A DNA stretch of 64,000 nt from a virus (IMGVR_UViG_3300035660_000001:96140-160139), one strand, 5' to 3'; shown: positions 55,023-62,832, numbered from the stretch's first letter. The notes: generated from the letters alone by a model not told the origin. A program made the numbers and translations.

Positions 55023-56465
55023 ATGAGTCGTAAGGTCATCATCAGTGATATGGCTTGGCTCGAGCTCAAGACGCTCGACCCACTGCTTATCCATCGGCTT
55101 AAGACCGAGCTGACGATCTACCCGCATGTCTCTCCCCGGTTCAAGCCTACGACCAGGGACTACCAGCCGATCATCTTGTGGAAAGAGGACAGGGGTTTCT
55201 TGGGAGTTCCCCGGGCCTACTTTCTGCAGAGGGCTAAGACCCTCTATGATATCGAATGGAAAGTCTCTGAGGGGAGGGATATGTCTCGGAGGATCGTAAA
55301 TAAGTTCGCTCCAAAAATGAGGGAGGAGCAGAGGCCGGTGGTGCAGGCGGCTCTCGACAGGCTTCAAGGGAAGGGAGACGTTTCATTTACGACTGGGGGG
55401 ATCATCCGTTGCCGGAAGGGTTTCGGGAAGACCCTTCTCGGTTTGGAGGTGGCTTATCGTCTCGGGATGAGGACGCTGATAATCGTCCAGACGGACCTCC
55501 TGGCCGAACAGTGGGAGCAGGCGATCAAGGATTTTTATCCCGGGGCGAGGATCGGCAGGATCCAGGGAAAGACCGTGGACTACGATAAGAAGGACTACAC
55601 GGTCGCCATGCTTCAGACTCTCATGCAGAAAAAGTTCACCCCGCTTTTCTTCTGGGAGTTCGGGACAGTCATCACCGACGAGGTGAACCGCCTGGGGGCT
55701 CCGGAGTGGTCCAGAGTAGCCCCGATGTTCAAGTGTAAGTACCGGATCGGGCTCACGGCGACGCTCGATCGCTTTGATCACTGCGAGAAGGTCTTTCTTT
55801 ATCACATCGGACAGGTCATGGCCGGGACGTCAGAGGTGCAGGATGCCGAGGCCTTGCAACCGAAAATCCTGCGGGTCTTCACGGACTTCGAGCTTTTCAA
55901 GTCGTCCGGTTTCGACCCCGATCGCATGTCCAGGGAGACCCTATTGAAGCCGCTCGTCCGGAACCGGGAGAGGAATAATTTGATCGTCCGGAAAGTTATG
56001 GAGGCTTACGACAAGGGCAGGAATATCCTGGTCTTGACCGAACGCCTCGAGCAGATTACCACTTTGAGGATCATCCTGAAGGCGGCTCTCATTGCTAAGG
56101 GCGAGAATACTTCCGAGATCGGCGTTATGATCGGGCAGATGAAACTCGAGGATATAAGGAAGTCCGCCCATTGCCGGATAATCATAGCTACGTTCCAATA
56201 CTTTTCCGTTGGAGGGGATGTCCCCCGGCTTGATACCCTCTTCTTCGCCACGCCGAAGGTTGGGATCGACCAGAGCATCGGGCGTATCCTTCGGGAGATG
56301 CCGGAGAAGGTTTTGGATGACCACCACCATCCGATCGTGGTGGATTTCGTCGACTGGCGCCTGCCCGTTTTCCGGAAAGACGCCATCCGAAGGTCTCAGT
56401 ATTACCGGGAGCACTCTTGGGTAATCGGGGATACCGGGAAGCCAAAAGCATGGGGGATCGGTTAA
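55023..56465 (+). CDS. SF2 DNA helicase (UvsW/RadD-like)
   Basis: A 480-residue protein. IIRCRKGFGKTLLGLEVAYRLG is motif I, LIIVQTDLLAEQWEQAI motif Ia, VITDEVNRLGAPEW motif II (DEVN in place of DEAH/DEVH), YRIGLTATLDR motif III. In the second RecA fold, ILVLTERLEQI and SIGRILREMPEK (motif VI, QSIGRILR) are clear. A 95-residue N-terminal domain precedes the core. Likely remodels recombination or fork structures. Confidence 0.88.
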   Translation: MSRKVIISDMAWLELKTLDPLLIHRLKTELTIYPHVSPRFKPTTRDYQPIILWKEDRGFLGVPRAYFLQRAKTLYDIEWKVSEGRDMSRRIVNKFAPKMREEQRPVVQAALDRLQGKGDVSFTTGGIIRCRKGFGKTLLGLEVAYRLGMRTLIIVQTDLLAEQWEQAIKDFYPGARIGRIQGKTVDYDKKDYTVAMLQTLMQKKFTPLFFWEFGTVITDEVNRLGAPEWSRVAPMFKCKYRIGLTATLDRFDHCEKVFLYHIGQVMAGTSEVQDAEALQPKILRVFTDFELFKSSGFDPDRMSRETLLKPLVRNRERNNLIVRKVMEAYDKGRNILVLTERLEQITTLRIILKAALIAKGENTSEIGVMIGQMKLEDIRKSAHCRIIIATFQYFSVGGDVPRLDTLFFATPKVGIDQSIGRILREMPEKVLDDHHHPIVVDFVDWRLPVFRKDAIRRSQYYREHSWVIGDTGKPKAWGIG

Positions 56466-56470
56466 ACCCC

Positions 56471-56499
56471 TTGACTTATACTTTGGAATCAGTTATAAT
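56471..56499 (+). promoter_or_regulatory. Sigma70-type promoter P8 (TTGACT-17-TATAAT)
   Basis: -35 TTGACT 56471-56476, -10 TATAAT 56494-56499, 17-bp spacer TATACTTTGGAATCAGT. The next ATG is at 56509, so the transcript would be leaderless or nearly so. Confidence 0.92.
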
Positions 56500-56508
56500 A
56501 CTTCCCTC

Positions 56509-57363
56509 ATGAGCCTTTATTTCACAGCCAGGGATCAGAAGGTTTATCATGGGGACTTCCTTAAGGCGAAGGACGTTCCCGCAGGGTCGGTCGATCTGAT
56601 AGTCACGAGCCCGCCCTACAACGTCGGGATAAACTATTCCGGCCACGAGGACAACCTCCCTTACGATGAGTTCCTCAAGTTCAGTGAGACCTGGATGGCG
56701 AAATGTTTTAAGCTCGGGAAGGACGATTGCCGATTCTGTTTGAACGTGCCGTTCAACACGCACAAGTGGGGTCATCGGGGAACGCTGGCCGACTTCACTT
56801 GGCTCGCCCAGAAGGTCGGTTGGCTGTATCACTCGACCGTCGTGTGGAACAAGCAGGCGGTTCCTAGCCGGACGGCCTGGGGATCGTGGATGTCCGCGAG
56901 CGCCCCGCACATCCTTCAACCTGCGGAGGCCATCGTCGTCCTCTACAAGAAGAACTGGGCGAAGGACAAGTCGGGGGAGTCCAATATCACCCGGGAGGAG
57001 TTCATCGAATGGACAATCGGAATCTGGAACATCGGAGGGGAGGATCCCGCAGTGGCCGGACACCCGGCGCCTTTCCCGGTCGAGCTTCCCCGAAGGTGTA
57101 TGCGCCTTCTGAGCTACGTCGGGGACACCGTGCTGGATCCTTTCGTCGGTTCGGGAACAACCCTGGTGGCCTGTGCTCTCGATCGCCGGATAGGGATCGG
57201 CTACGACAAGGACGGGAAATACTGCGAGGTCACCAAGAACAGACTGGTCCGGGACGGGATGGTCTTGCAGGAGGGGCTATTCGATCATCTCGAACGTGGG
57301 GAGACCTGCTTCTTGAGAACCAAGCCGCAGGGGAGTTTCCTCGAGGAGCCCAAATTTGAGTAG
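56509..57363 (+). CDS. Beta-class DNA methyltransferase (N4-cytosine/N6-adenine)
   Basis: A 284-residue protein. DLIVTSPPYNVGINYSG holds catalytic TSPPY; VLDPFVGSGTTLVACALDRRIGIGYD at the C-terminus is motif I, giving the beta-class order. EFIEWTIGIWNIGGED is the loop typical of these enzymes. Start lies only nine bases after the -10 box of P8. No restriction partner is seen, so it is likely a solitary, self-protective methylase. Confidence 0.9.
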   Translation: MSLYFTARDQKVYHGDFLKAKDVPAGSVDLIVTSPPYNVGINYSGHEDNLPYDEFLKFSETWMAKCFKLGKDDCRFCLNVPFNTHKWGHRGTLADFTWLAQKVGWLYHSTVVWNKQAVPSRTAWGSWMSASAPHILQPAEAIVVLYKKNWAKDKSGESNITREEFIEWTIGIWNIGGEDPAVAGHPAPFPVELPRRCMRLLSYVGDTVLDPFVGSGTTLVACALDRRIGIGYDKDGKYCEVTKNRLVRDGMVLQEGLFDHLERGETCFLRTKPQGSFLEEPKFE

Positions 57364-58189
57364 AGAGTTAACCTCGAATGTCTACGAAGGTGATTGCCTC
57401 GAGGTTCTCCGGAGCCACGAGGCTGATAAATACGATCTCATTATGACGTCGCCTCCCTACGCCGATCGCCGGAAGAAAACGTATCAGGGTGTTCCCCCAG
57501 AGAAGTATGTGGAATGGTTTCTCCCCCGCAGTGAGCAGTTCTTGCGGACCCTGAAGCCGACCGGGACGTTCATCCTAAATATCAAGGAGAGTGCGGAGGA
57601 CGGCCAGCGGCTTACCTACGTCCTCGAGTTGATTCTGGCGTTGGTCGATCAGGGATGGTTGTGGACTGAGGAGTTCATCTGGAACAAGGTCTGCTGTTAT
57701 CCCGGGAAGTGGCCGAACCGATTCCGGGACGCCTGGGAGCGGCTCCTGCAGTTTAACAAGACGCCCAAGTTCAAAATGTTCCAGGATCGGGTGATGATTC
57801 CGGCCAGCGAGAGGACGATCACCCGGGCACGGAAGATGCGGGGGGATGACTACATCCGGAGGACGAACAAGACTCAGAGCGGCTTCGGGTCCAAGATCGC
57901 AAACTGGGTTGGCCGGACGAAGGTCTACCCGACGAACGTCTTGACCTTACCGACCGAGACGCAGAACCGGATTCACAGTGCCGCCTTCCCGCAGGTGCTT
58001 CCGGAGTGGTTTATCACGCTGTTCACGGACGAGTGGGACTGGGTGCTGGATCCGTTCGTGGGGGTCGGGACGACGCTCGATGCGGCTATCAAGCTCAACC
58101 GTCATTCGGTGGGCATCGAATTGAAACCGAGCTATGCTAAGATCGCAGAAGACCATACGAAAAAGTCCAGGGCACTGTTCTTCTTCTAA
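57356..58189 (+). CDS. DNA methyltransferase (beta class)
   Basis: A 277-residue protein from a TTG start inside the end of the previous gene; no closer ATG is available. VYEGDCLEVLRSHEADKYDLIMTSPPYADRR is the catalytic part and WDWVLDPFVGVGTTLDAAIKLNRHSVGIEL motif I. Same class as its neighbours but not a close copy. Tandem solitary methylases with different targets are common in phages that must evade several restriction systems. Confidence 0.87.
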   Translation: MSRELTSNVYEGDCLEVLRSHEADKYDLIMTSPPYADRRKKTYQGVPPEKYVEWFLPRSEQFLRTLKPTGTFILNIKESAEDGQRLTYVLELILALVDQGWLWTEEFIWNKVCCYPGKWPNRFRDAWERLLQFNKTPKFKMFQDRVMIPASERTITRARKMRGDDYIRRTNKTQSGFGSKIANWVGRTKVYPTNVLTLPTETQNRIHSAAFPQVLPEWFITLFTDEWDWVLDPFVGVGTTLDAAIKLNRHSVGIELKPSYAKIAEDHTKKSRALFFF

Positions 58190-58452
58190 GGTGACTTCCC
58201 TGGTATGCGCCAGGGTCCAGGTGCTCTACATGATGAGGCCGGGGTGTAAGGTGAGGGATAAGATGCTGGAAACTCTCGGAGATAACCTTCACCAAGGCGG
58301 GATCCTCAGAACGTGGAAGACGTGGGACCGGATAATGGCGATGGTGATCACGTCTATGCGGAGGAGAACGAAACAGACTCGTCGGGAAGAGCTGTTGGGT
58401 CGGGTTCTGGACGGCATTGAGTTTATGCTTCGGAAGAACGGATATCGCAGAT

Positions 58453-58528
58453 CGGGGCGTGGTGTAGTCCGGCCTAACACACCTGCCCTTCAAGCAGGCG
58501 ATCATGGGTTCAAATCCCATCGCCCCGA
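58453..58528 (+). tRNA. tRNA-Glu (TTC), C33
   Basis: Acceptor CGGGGCG/CGCCCCG, anticodon stem CCTGC/GCAGG with loop CCTTCAA, T arm ATGGG-TTCAAAT-CCCAT. Position 33 is C, not U. No encoded CCA (ACA follows). Confidence 0.8.
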
Positions 58529-58530
58529 CA

Positions 58531-60068
58531 ATGGTTAAGCTCTTCATCGGAGATGCTCGTGACGTTCTGGCCGCCCTGCCGGAGAAGAGCGTCCATGCCG
58601 TGATCACCAGCCCGCCCTACTACGGACTGCGGGCGTATAAGAGTCCCCCATCCGTGTGGGGAGGTAAGAAGGACTGTAAGCACAAGTGGGGGGCTACGAT
58701 CCCTCACCCCATGAGGAAGTCTGGCCAGCACGGCCCGGGGAGCTGTGTGGCGGTCGGGACGAAGGCCGCACAGCACGGGCTCAGGAAGACGGGGGATCAG
58801 GGATGCTTCTGTGGGCGTTGCGGGGCGTGGAGGGGTATCCTAGGCATGGAACCGACGCTAGAGCTCTACGTGGAGCACCTGGGCGTGATTGGGGAGGGTA
58901 TACGGAGGGTCTTGCGGGACGACGGGATATTCTGGCTCAACCTCGGGGACTCCTACATGGGGAGCGGCGGTCCAGGGGGAGATTTCCGAGACGGGAAGGG
59001 GGAGACATCTACTGCCGACCCTACAACCGGAAGGGGGACGGCCTCAAGATGAAGGATATGTGCGCCGTGCCGTGGAGGGTTGCCCTGGCCTTTCAGATGA
59101 GCGGCTGGTGGTTACGATCCGACTGCATCTGGAAGAAGGAGAACGTAATGCCCGAGAGCATCGACGGATGGCGTTGGGAGAAGCACAGGGTGAAAGTGAA
59201 GAATCTCCGGAAGGCGTCTACCGAGTGGGCTACCAAGAGCGGGAATACTTCGGGAGACGCCGGGCCGGGCCTGTCCCACAATCCCTGGGCTGAATATAAG
59301 CCCTGCCTCGGATGTGCGGAGTGCCTCCCGAACGATGGCCTCGTTCTTCGGAGGGGAGCGTGGAGGCCGACGAAGGCTCACGAGTACGTCTTTATGTTTA
59401 CGAAGGGCGAGCGTTACTTCGGAGACGGGGATGCCGTTCGGGAAGAGGCCGTCACCTCGGAGTGGCCTGGGATCGGACCGAAGCACATCTCAGCACGGTC
59501 CAGGCTTGAGGAATACGTTCCGATGGAAACCAGGGAGACCCGAAACCGCAGGACGGTCTGGACGATCAACACGACGGGATTCAAAGGCGCCCACTTCGCC
59601 ACCTTCCCTCCGGCCCTCGTGGAGGTCATGGTGAACGTGTCTACGAGCTTCCGGGGCGTCTGCAGGAAGTGCGGGTCCCAGTGGGCCCGGGTCGTGAACC
59701 GAAAGAGCCTCGAGCGTCACGAGCTCAACCGAACCGATCCACGGTTCCGTCCGTCAAGATACAAGGGGAAATACGGAGAGCTCAAAGGCGAGACGGGGAA
59801 TGCCCAACGGTACGTGGAGATCGAACACCTCGGATGGCGACCGACGTGCAAGTGCAATGCCGGGGAGCCCGTTCCGGCAGTCGTCCTGGATCCCTTCGTC
59901 GGGTCGGGGACGGCCTGCTTCGAGGCCCAGCGGCTCGGGAGGGATGCCATCGGGGTAGACGTCTCGGATGAGTATATCCAGATGAGCCTGAAGAGGGTGC
60001 GGGACGATGCTCCTCTGTTCAACCAGGTCGAAGTGATTTACTCGAATGGCAGGTCGACGAAAAAGTAG
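58531..60068 (+). pseudogene. DNA methyltransferase interrupted by a -1 frameshift (or sequence error)
   Basis: The first part (58531 to about 59000) reads MVKLFIGDARDVLAALPEKS, AVITSPPYYGLRAY and ILWLNLGDSYMGSG-like, then runs into a stop at 59050. The continuation, in the -1 frame, reads GDIYCRPYNRKGDGLKMKDM, then VPWRVALAFQMSGWWLRSDCIW and near the end VVLDPFVGSGTACFEAQRLGRDAIGVDV. Together they form a normal beta-class methylase of about 512 residues. The shift maps to a run of five G at 58998-59002 (AAGGGGGAG). It may be a real mutation, a programmed slip, or an assembly error. An internal CGRCG/CRKCG/CKC cysteine set suggests a zinc-bearing insert. Confidence 0.8.
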
Positions 60069-60084
60069 GAGATTTGCATGTGCA

Positions 60085-60159
60085 TGCGGGGTAGACCAAT
60101 AGTAAGTCAGTGGCCCCATAAGCCTCGGATTCTGGGTGCGAATCCCAGCCCCGCAACCA
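60085..60159 (+). tRNA. tRNA-Met-like (CAT), C33, unusual T loop
   Basis: Acceptor TGCGGGG/CCCCGCA, A73 and encoded CCA. Anticodon loop CCCATAA (C33) on a stem with one mismatch. T loop TGCGAAT lacks the usual TTC. May be an atypical or decaying tRNA. Confidence 0.7.
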
Positions 60160-60189
60160 GGACTTATAAACTTATAAAAGGAGGGAGCA

Positions 60190-60468
60190 ATGAAGGTAAC
60201 GATCGGTCGTGAGGGGTTGACGAAATCGTGGCAGAGAAACTTTCCCGCCACGACGCCGTGTGTGCATTTCGGATGCAAGGGAATCGCTCGGATCGGGTTT
60301 GTCGCTCACGAGGGTCTCAAGGGAACGAGGGACAAGGGCGGAAAGAGGGTCTATAACCTTCATAAGAACAAGGGTTCGGGAAGTTATTGGCTTCACGATC
60401 TCTGTGCGGTAGCGGTTTACTTCTGCCGGGTGTGCTTGGAGACCACGGCACTCTACAATCAGGGCTGA
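60190..60468 (+). CDS. Hypothetical Cys/His-containing protein
   Basis: A 92-residue protein after AAGGAGGGAGC. TPCVHFGCKGIARIGFVAHEG and WLHDLCAVAVYFCRVCLET hold four or five cysteines and histidines that could bind zinc; the basic GTRDKGGKRVYNLHKNKG lies between. Not recognised. Lies between tRNA genes. Confidence 0.6.
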   Translation: MKVTIGREGLTKSWQRNFPATTPCVHFGCKGIARIGFVAHEGLKGTRDKGGKRVYNLHKNKGSGSYWLHDLCAVAVYFCRVCLETTALYNQG

Positions 60469-60557
60469 GGCGGGCTGATGGAAGTGGTAGACAAGTGAGG
60501 CTTAAACCCTCATGGCCTTACATAGCCGTCTGGGTCCGAATCCCAGGCCCGCCACCA
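60469..60557 (+). tRNA. tRNA-Leu (TAA)
   Basis: Class II with long variable arm. Acceptor GGCGGGC/GCCCGCC, anticodon loop CTTAAAC, T arm CTGGG-TCCGAAT-CCCAG, encoded CCA. Confidence 0.93.
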
Positions 60558-60558
60558 T

Positions 60559-60635
60559 AGGAGCGTAGTTCAATGGATCAGAACGCACGGCTCCAACCCG
60601 TGTTGATAGGGGTTCAAATCCTCTCGCTCCTGCCA
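60559..60635 (+). tRNA. tRNA-Trp (CCA)
   Basis: Acceptor AGGAGCG/CGCTCCT, G73, encoded CCA; anticodon stem CACGG/CCGTG with loop CTCCAAC. Confidence 0.93.
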
Positions 60636-60640
60636 AAATT

Positions 60641-60716
60641 GGGGATGTATTTCAATGGCGAGAATGCCTGCCCTACAAGCAGGAGATTGGAGGTTCGAGT
60701 CCTCCCGTCCCCACCA
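60641..60716 (+). tRNA. tRNA-Val (TAC), C33
   Basis: Acceptor GGGGATG/CGTCCCC, encoded CCA; anticodon stem CCTGC/GCAGG, loop CCTACAA with C33; T arm GGAGG-TTCGAGT-CCTCC. Confidence 0.88.
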
Positions 60717-60791
60717 GGGTCCTTAGCTCAGATGATAGAGCACCGGACTCATAATCCGAAGGCCTGGGTTTGATTCCCAGAGGACCCACCA
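60717..60791 (+). tRNA. tRNA-Met or tRNA-Ile2 (CAT)
   Basis: Acceptor GGGTCCT/AGGACCC, A73, encoded CCA; anticodon loop CTCATAA. A CAT anticodon cannot by itself be assigned to elongator Met or lysidine-modified Ile. Abuts the previous tRNA. Confidence 0.9.
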
Positions 60792-60799
60792 GAGGAAAC

Positions 60800-60885
60800 G
60801 GGGGAGTGGTGAAATTATGGTAGACACGCTGGTTCCAGACACCAGTGCTTTAAGCGTAAGGGTTCAAATCCCTTCTCCCCCACCA
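60800..60885 (+). tRNA. tRNA-Leu (CAG), C33
   Basis: Class II. Acceptor GGGGGAG/CTCCCCC, encoded CCA; anticodon stem CTGGT/ACCAG with loop TCCAGAC (C33). Confidence 0.88.
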
Positions 60886-60889
60886 ATGT

Positions 60890-60964
60890 TCTGGCGTGAC
60901 TCAACGGTAGAGTGCCCGGCTGTTAACCGGGTTGTTGGAGGTTCGACTCCTCCCGCCAGAGCCA
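60890..60964 (+). tRNA. tRNA-Asn (GTT)
   Basis: Acceptor TCTGGCG/CGCCAGA, G73, encoded CCA; anticodon stem CCCGG/CCGGG with loop CTGTTAA. Confidence 0.93.
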
Positions 60965-60973
60965 GAAATAGTT

Positions 60974-61044
60974 GCCGATGTGACTCAACGGTAGAGTGCC
61001 AGTCCTGTAAACTGGTTATGGAGGTTCGACTCCTCTCGTCGGCT
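60974..61044 (+). tRNA. tRNA-Thr (TGT), C33
   Basis: Acceptor GCCGATG/CGTCGGC, no encoded CCA; anticodon stem CCAGT/ACTGG with loop CCTGTAA (C33). Confidence 0.85.
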
Positions 61045-61047
61045 TAT

Positions 61048-61123
61048 GGTGGCCGTCGTCCAACGGTAGGACACGTGGCTGTGGCCCACGGAATGAGGAG
61101 TTCGATTCTCCCCGGTCACCCCA
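61048..61123 (+). tRNA. tRNA-His (GTG)
   Basis: G-1 opposite C73 as required for histidine identity; acceptor GTGGCCG/CGGTCAC, encoded CCA; anticodon stem CGTGG/CCACG with loop CTGTGGC. Confidence 0.92.
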
Positions 61124-61129
61124 AGATAT

Positions 61130-61206
61130 CGCGGCATCGCCAAGTGGCTAAAGGCGGCGGTCTGCAGAACCGCTATGCGGGGGTTCGACTCCCCCTGCCG
61201 CGTCCA
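61130..61206 (+). tRNA. tRNA-Cys (GCA)
   Basis: Acceptor CGCGGCA/TGCCGCG, T73, encoded CCA; anticodon stem GCGGT/ACCGC with loop CTGCAGA. Confidence 0.92.
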
Positions 61207-61210
61207 GAAT

Positions 61211-61283
61211 GCTGGCATAGCTCAACAGGTGGAGCGGCTCCTTCGTAAGGAGAAGGTTGGGGGTTCGACTCCTCCTGCCAGCT
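61211..61283 (+). tRNA. tRNA-Thr (CGT)
   Basis: Acceptor GCTGGCA/TGCCAGC, no encoded CCA; anticodon loop TTCGTAA on a stem with one terminal mismatch. Confidence 0.87.
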
Positions 61284-61302
61284 TTAACCAAAGGAGGGAT
61301 GC

Positions 61303-61539
61303 ATGAAGAAACCAGTGAGATCACACAAGAAGAAGGAGCCTGAGGGTCCAAAGAAAGGAACGGTCGCCTGGGCCGATAAGCAGTTAGGTGAGCGTCAATT
61401 CAGGGCTATGGTCGAGCGGGGAAACTCGAAGGAGAGCCTTCAAGCCTTCTGCTTCTATGCCGGGAAGGTGGAAGGGATCATGGAGGTTCGGGGGATTCTG
61501 TCCACGGTCCGGATCCCGAAGGTCAAGAAGAAAGGGTGA
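61303..61539 (+). CDS. Small basic phage protein
   Basis: A 78-residue protein after AAAGGAGGGATGC. A basic start (KKPVRSHKKKEPEGPKKG) is followed by WADKQLGERQFRAMVERGNSKESL and AGKVEGIMEVRGIL. Not recognised. Its stop codon lies inside the first bases of the following tRNA-Tyr. Confidence 0.6.
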   Translation: MKKPVRSHKKKEPEGPKKGTVAWADKQLGERQFRAMVERGNSKESLQAFCFYAGKVEGIMEVRGILSTVRIPKVKKKG

Positions 61540-61620
61540 GGTGCCAGAGCGGTCGATTGGGCCCGCCTGTAGAGCGGGAGCCGACAAGCCACGGAGGTTC
61601 AAATCCTTCCCTCACCACCA
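61535..61620 (+). tRNA. tRNA-Tyr (GTA)
   Basis: Class II. Acceptor GGTGAGG/CCTCACC, A73, encoded CCA; anticodon stem CCCGC/GCGGG with loop CTGTAGA. The 5' end overlaps the end of the previous gene by 5 bases. Confidence 0.92.
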
Positions 61621-61627
61621 ATTTCAG

Positions 61628-61714
61628 GGAGAGTGTCCGGTTGGTCGAGGAAGCGGTTCCGAAAACCGTTACCGTTAACTGCGGTCGAGGGTTCGATTCC
61701 CTCACTCTCCGCCA
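61628..61714 (+). tRNA. tRNA-Ser (CGA), C33
   Basis: Class II. Acceptor GGAGAGT/ACTCTCC, G73, encoded CCA; anticodon stem GCGGT/ACCGT with loop TCCGAAA (C33). Confidence 0.88.
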
Positions 61715-61719
61715 TAGAT

Positions 61720-61806
61720 GGAGGGCGATCCGGCTGGTACGAGGAGGCGGTCCTGAAAACCGTTGGCGTGTAAAAGCGCTCGGGGGTTCGAGTCCCCTGC
61801 CCTCCG
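61720..61806 (+). tRNA. tRNA-Ser (TGA), C33
   Basis: Class II. Acceptor GGAGGGC/GCCCTCC, G73, CCA not encoded; anticodon stem GCGGT/ACCGT with loop CCTGAAA (C33). Confidence 0.87.
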
Positions 61807-61814
61807 CTGTAATG

Positions 61815-61899
61815 GGAGACGTGATCGAGAGGTTTAAGATGGCTGTCCGGAAAGCAGTCGAGCTGAAAGGCTCCACAGGTTCGAATCCTGTCGTCTCCG
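61815..61899 (+). tRNA. tRNA-Ser (GGA), C33
   Basis: Class II. Acceptor GGAGACG/CGTCTCC, G73, CCA not encoded; anticodon stem GCTGT/GCAGT (wobble pairs) with loop CCGGAAA (C33). Confidence 0.85.
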
Positions 61900-61904
61900 C
61901 AGAT

Positions 61905-61980
61905 TGGGGGATCATCTAATTGGTTAGGATACGAGGCTCTGACCCTCGAAATTGGGGTTCGAATCCCCGTCCCTCAGCCA
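61905..61980 (+). tRNA. tRNA-Gln (CTG)
   Basis: Acceptor TGGGGGA/TCCCTCA, G73, encoded CCA; anticodon stem CGAGG/CCTCG with loop CTCTGAC. Confidence 0.92.
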
Positions 61981-61989
61981 TGAATGATC

Positions 61990-62073
61990 GGCGGGCTGGC
62001 GGAACCTGGTATACGCTGAGGTCTCAAACACCTCTGGGAAACCGTCAGGGTTCGAATCCCTGGCCCGCTACCA
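61990..62073 (+). tRNA. tRNA-Leu (CAA)
   Basis: Class II. Acceptor GGCGGGC/GCCCGCT (G1-T72 wobble), A73, encoded CCA; anticodon stem GAGGT/ACCTC with loop CTCAAAC. Confidence 0.9.
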
Positions 62074-62087
62074 AATAGGGAGAAGCG

Positions 62088-62411
62088 ATGCAGACGACTT
62101 ACTGTGATGGATGCAAGAAGGAGATCGTCTTAACTCCCCATGAGAACCGTATCGGGCGGGGGCCCGGCGAATGGTATAGCATTACCGTAAGTGACGGTTC
62201 CCGGACTGTCGGTCAGATGGATTTGTGTGCTGACTGCATGGGTAAAATGTCTCCGGTGGACCGGATCGCCGGAGGGCAAGTCGCCGTGCCGGAGGGGGGA
62301 ACGAGTAGGACCCAGGATATTCGGTACTGGCAAAAAATGAGAAACTGGACGATCATGACGGTGGTGCGGTTAAATAGAAATGAACCCGATCCACCGGAAC
62401 CGAAAGACTAG
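62088..62411 (+). CDS. Zinc-binding phage protein (CxxC/CxxC)
   Basis: A 107-residue protein. TTYCDGCKKEIVL and DLCADCMGKM flank a beta hairpin (EWYSITVSDGSRTVGQ), a pattern common to small phage/bacterial zinc proteins. The C-terminal part is helical then proline-rich. GGGAGAAGCG precedes the ATG. Confidence 0.65.
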   Translation: MQTTYCDGCKKEIVLTPHENRIGRGPGEWYSITVSDGSRTVGQMDLCADCMGKMSPVDRIAGGQVAVPEGGTSRTQDIRYWQKMRNWTIMTVVRLNRNEPDPPEPKD

Positions 62412-62482
62412 TGGGGGATAGGCTAACGGTAGGCCGCGAGGCTTTGACCCTCGGGATGAAGGTTCGACTCCTTCTCCCTCAG
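62412..62482 (+). tRNA. tRNA-Gln (TTG)
   Basis: Acceptor TGGGGGA/TCCCTCA identical to tRNA-Gln(CTG); anticodon loop CTTTGAC; CCA not encoded. Confidence 0.92.
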
Positions 62483-62488
62483 CTTAAT

Positions 62489-62573
62489 GCCGAGATGGTG
62501 AAACTTGGTAGACACGCACGTTCGAGGGGCGTGTGCCTTTGGCGTGAGGGTTCAAGTCCCTCTCTCGGCACCA
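62489..62573 (+). tRNA. tRNA-Leu (GAG), C33
   Basis: Class II. Acceptor GCCGAGA/TCTCGGC, A73, encoded CCA; anticodon stem CACGT/GCGTG with loop TCGAGGG (C33). Confidence 0.85.
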
Positions 62574-62578
62574 GTTTA

Positions 62579-62654
62579 GCCGGAGTAGCTCAAATAGTAG
62601 AGCGCAGGTCTGAAGAGCCTGGCGTAGGCGGCGCGATACCGCCCTCCGGCACCA
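62579..62654 (+). tRNA. tRNA-Phe (GAA), unusual T loop
   Basis: Acceptor GCCGGAG/CTCCGGC, A73, encoded CCA; anticodon stem CAGGT/GCCTG, loop CTGAAGA. T loop CGCGATA departs from TTCRANY. Confidence 0.9.
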
Positions 62655-62660
62655 GATCTC

Positions 62661-62748
62661 GGAGCAGTGGCCGAGTGGACGAAGGCGGCACTCTGCTAAG
62701 GTGTTGGGCCCACGGGCCCCGAAGGTTCAAATCCTTCCTGCTCCGCCA
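62661..62748 (+). tRNA. tRNA-Ser (GCT)
   Basis: Class II. Acceptor GGAGCAG/CTGCTCC, G73, encoded CCA; anticodon loop CTGCTAA; variable arm stem GGGCC/GGCCC. Confidence 0.92.
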
Positions 62749-62756
62749 TAATACGA

Positions 62757-62832
62757 GCGGGTGTAGCTCAGATGGTAGAGCGCCTGTATGCCACGCAGGA
62801 GGTCGCGGGATCGAAACCCGTCACCCGCTCCA
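62757..62832 (+). tRNA. tRNA-Gly (GCC)
   Basis: Acceptor GCGGGTG/CACCCGC, T73, encoded CCA; anticodon stem CCTGT/GCAGG with loop ATGCCAC; T loop ATCGAAA. Confidence 0.92.

Noticed and set aside
58134-58538. Reading frame between the second methylase and tRNA-Glu
   Set aside because: It runs through the tRNA and overlaps the methylase; no ribosome site. The 260-bp gap 58190-58452 shows no convincing gene.
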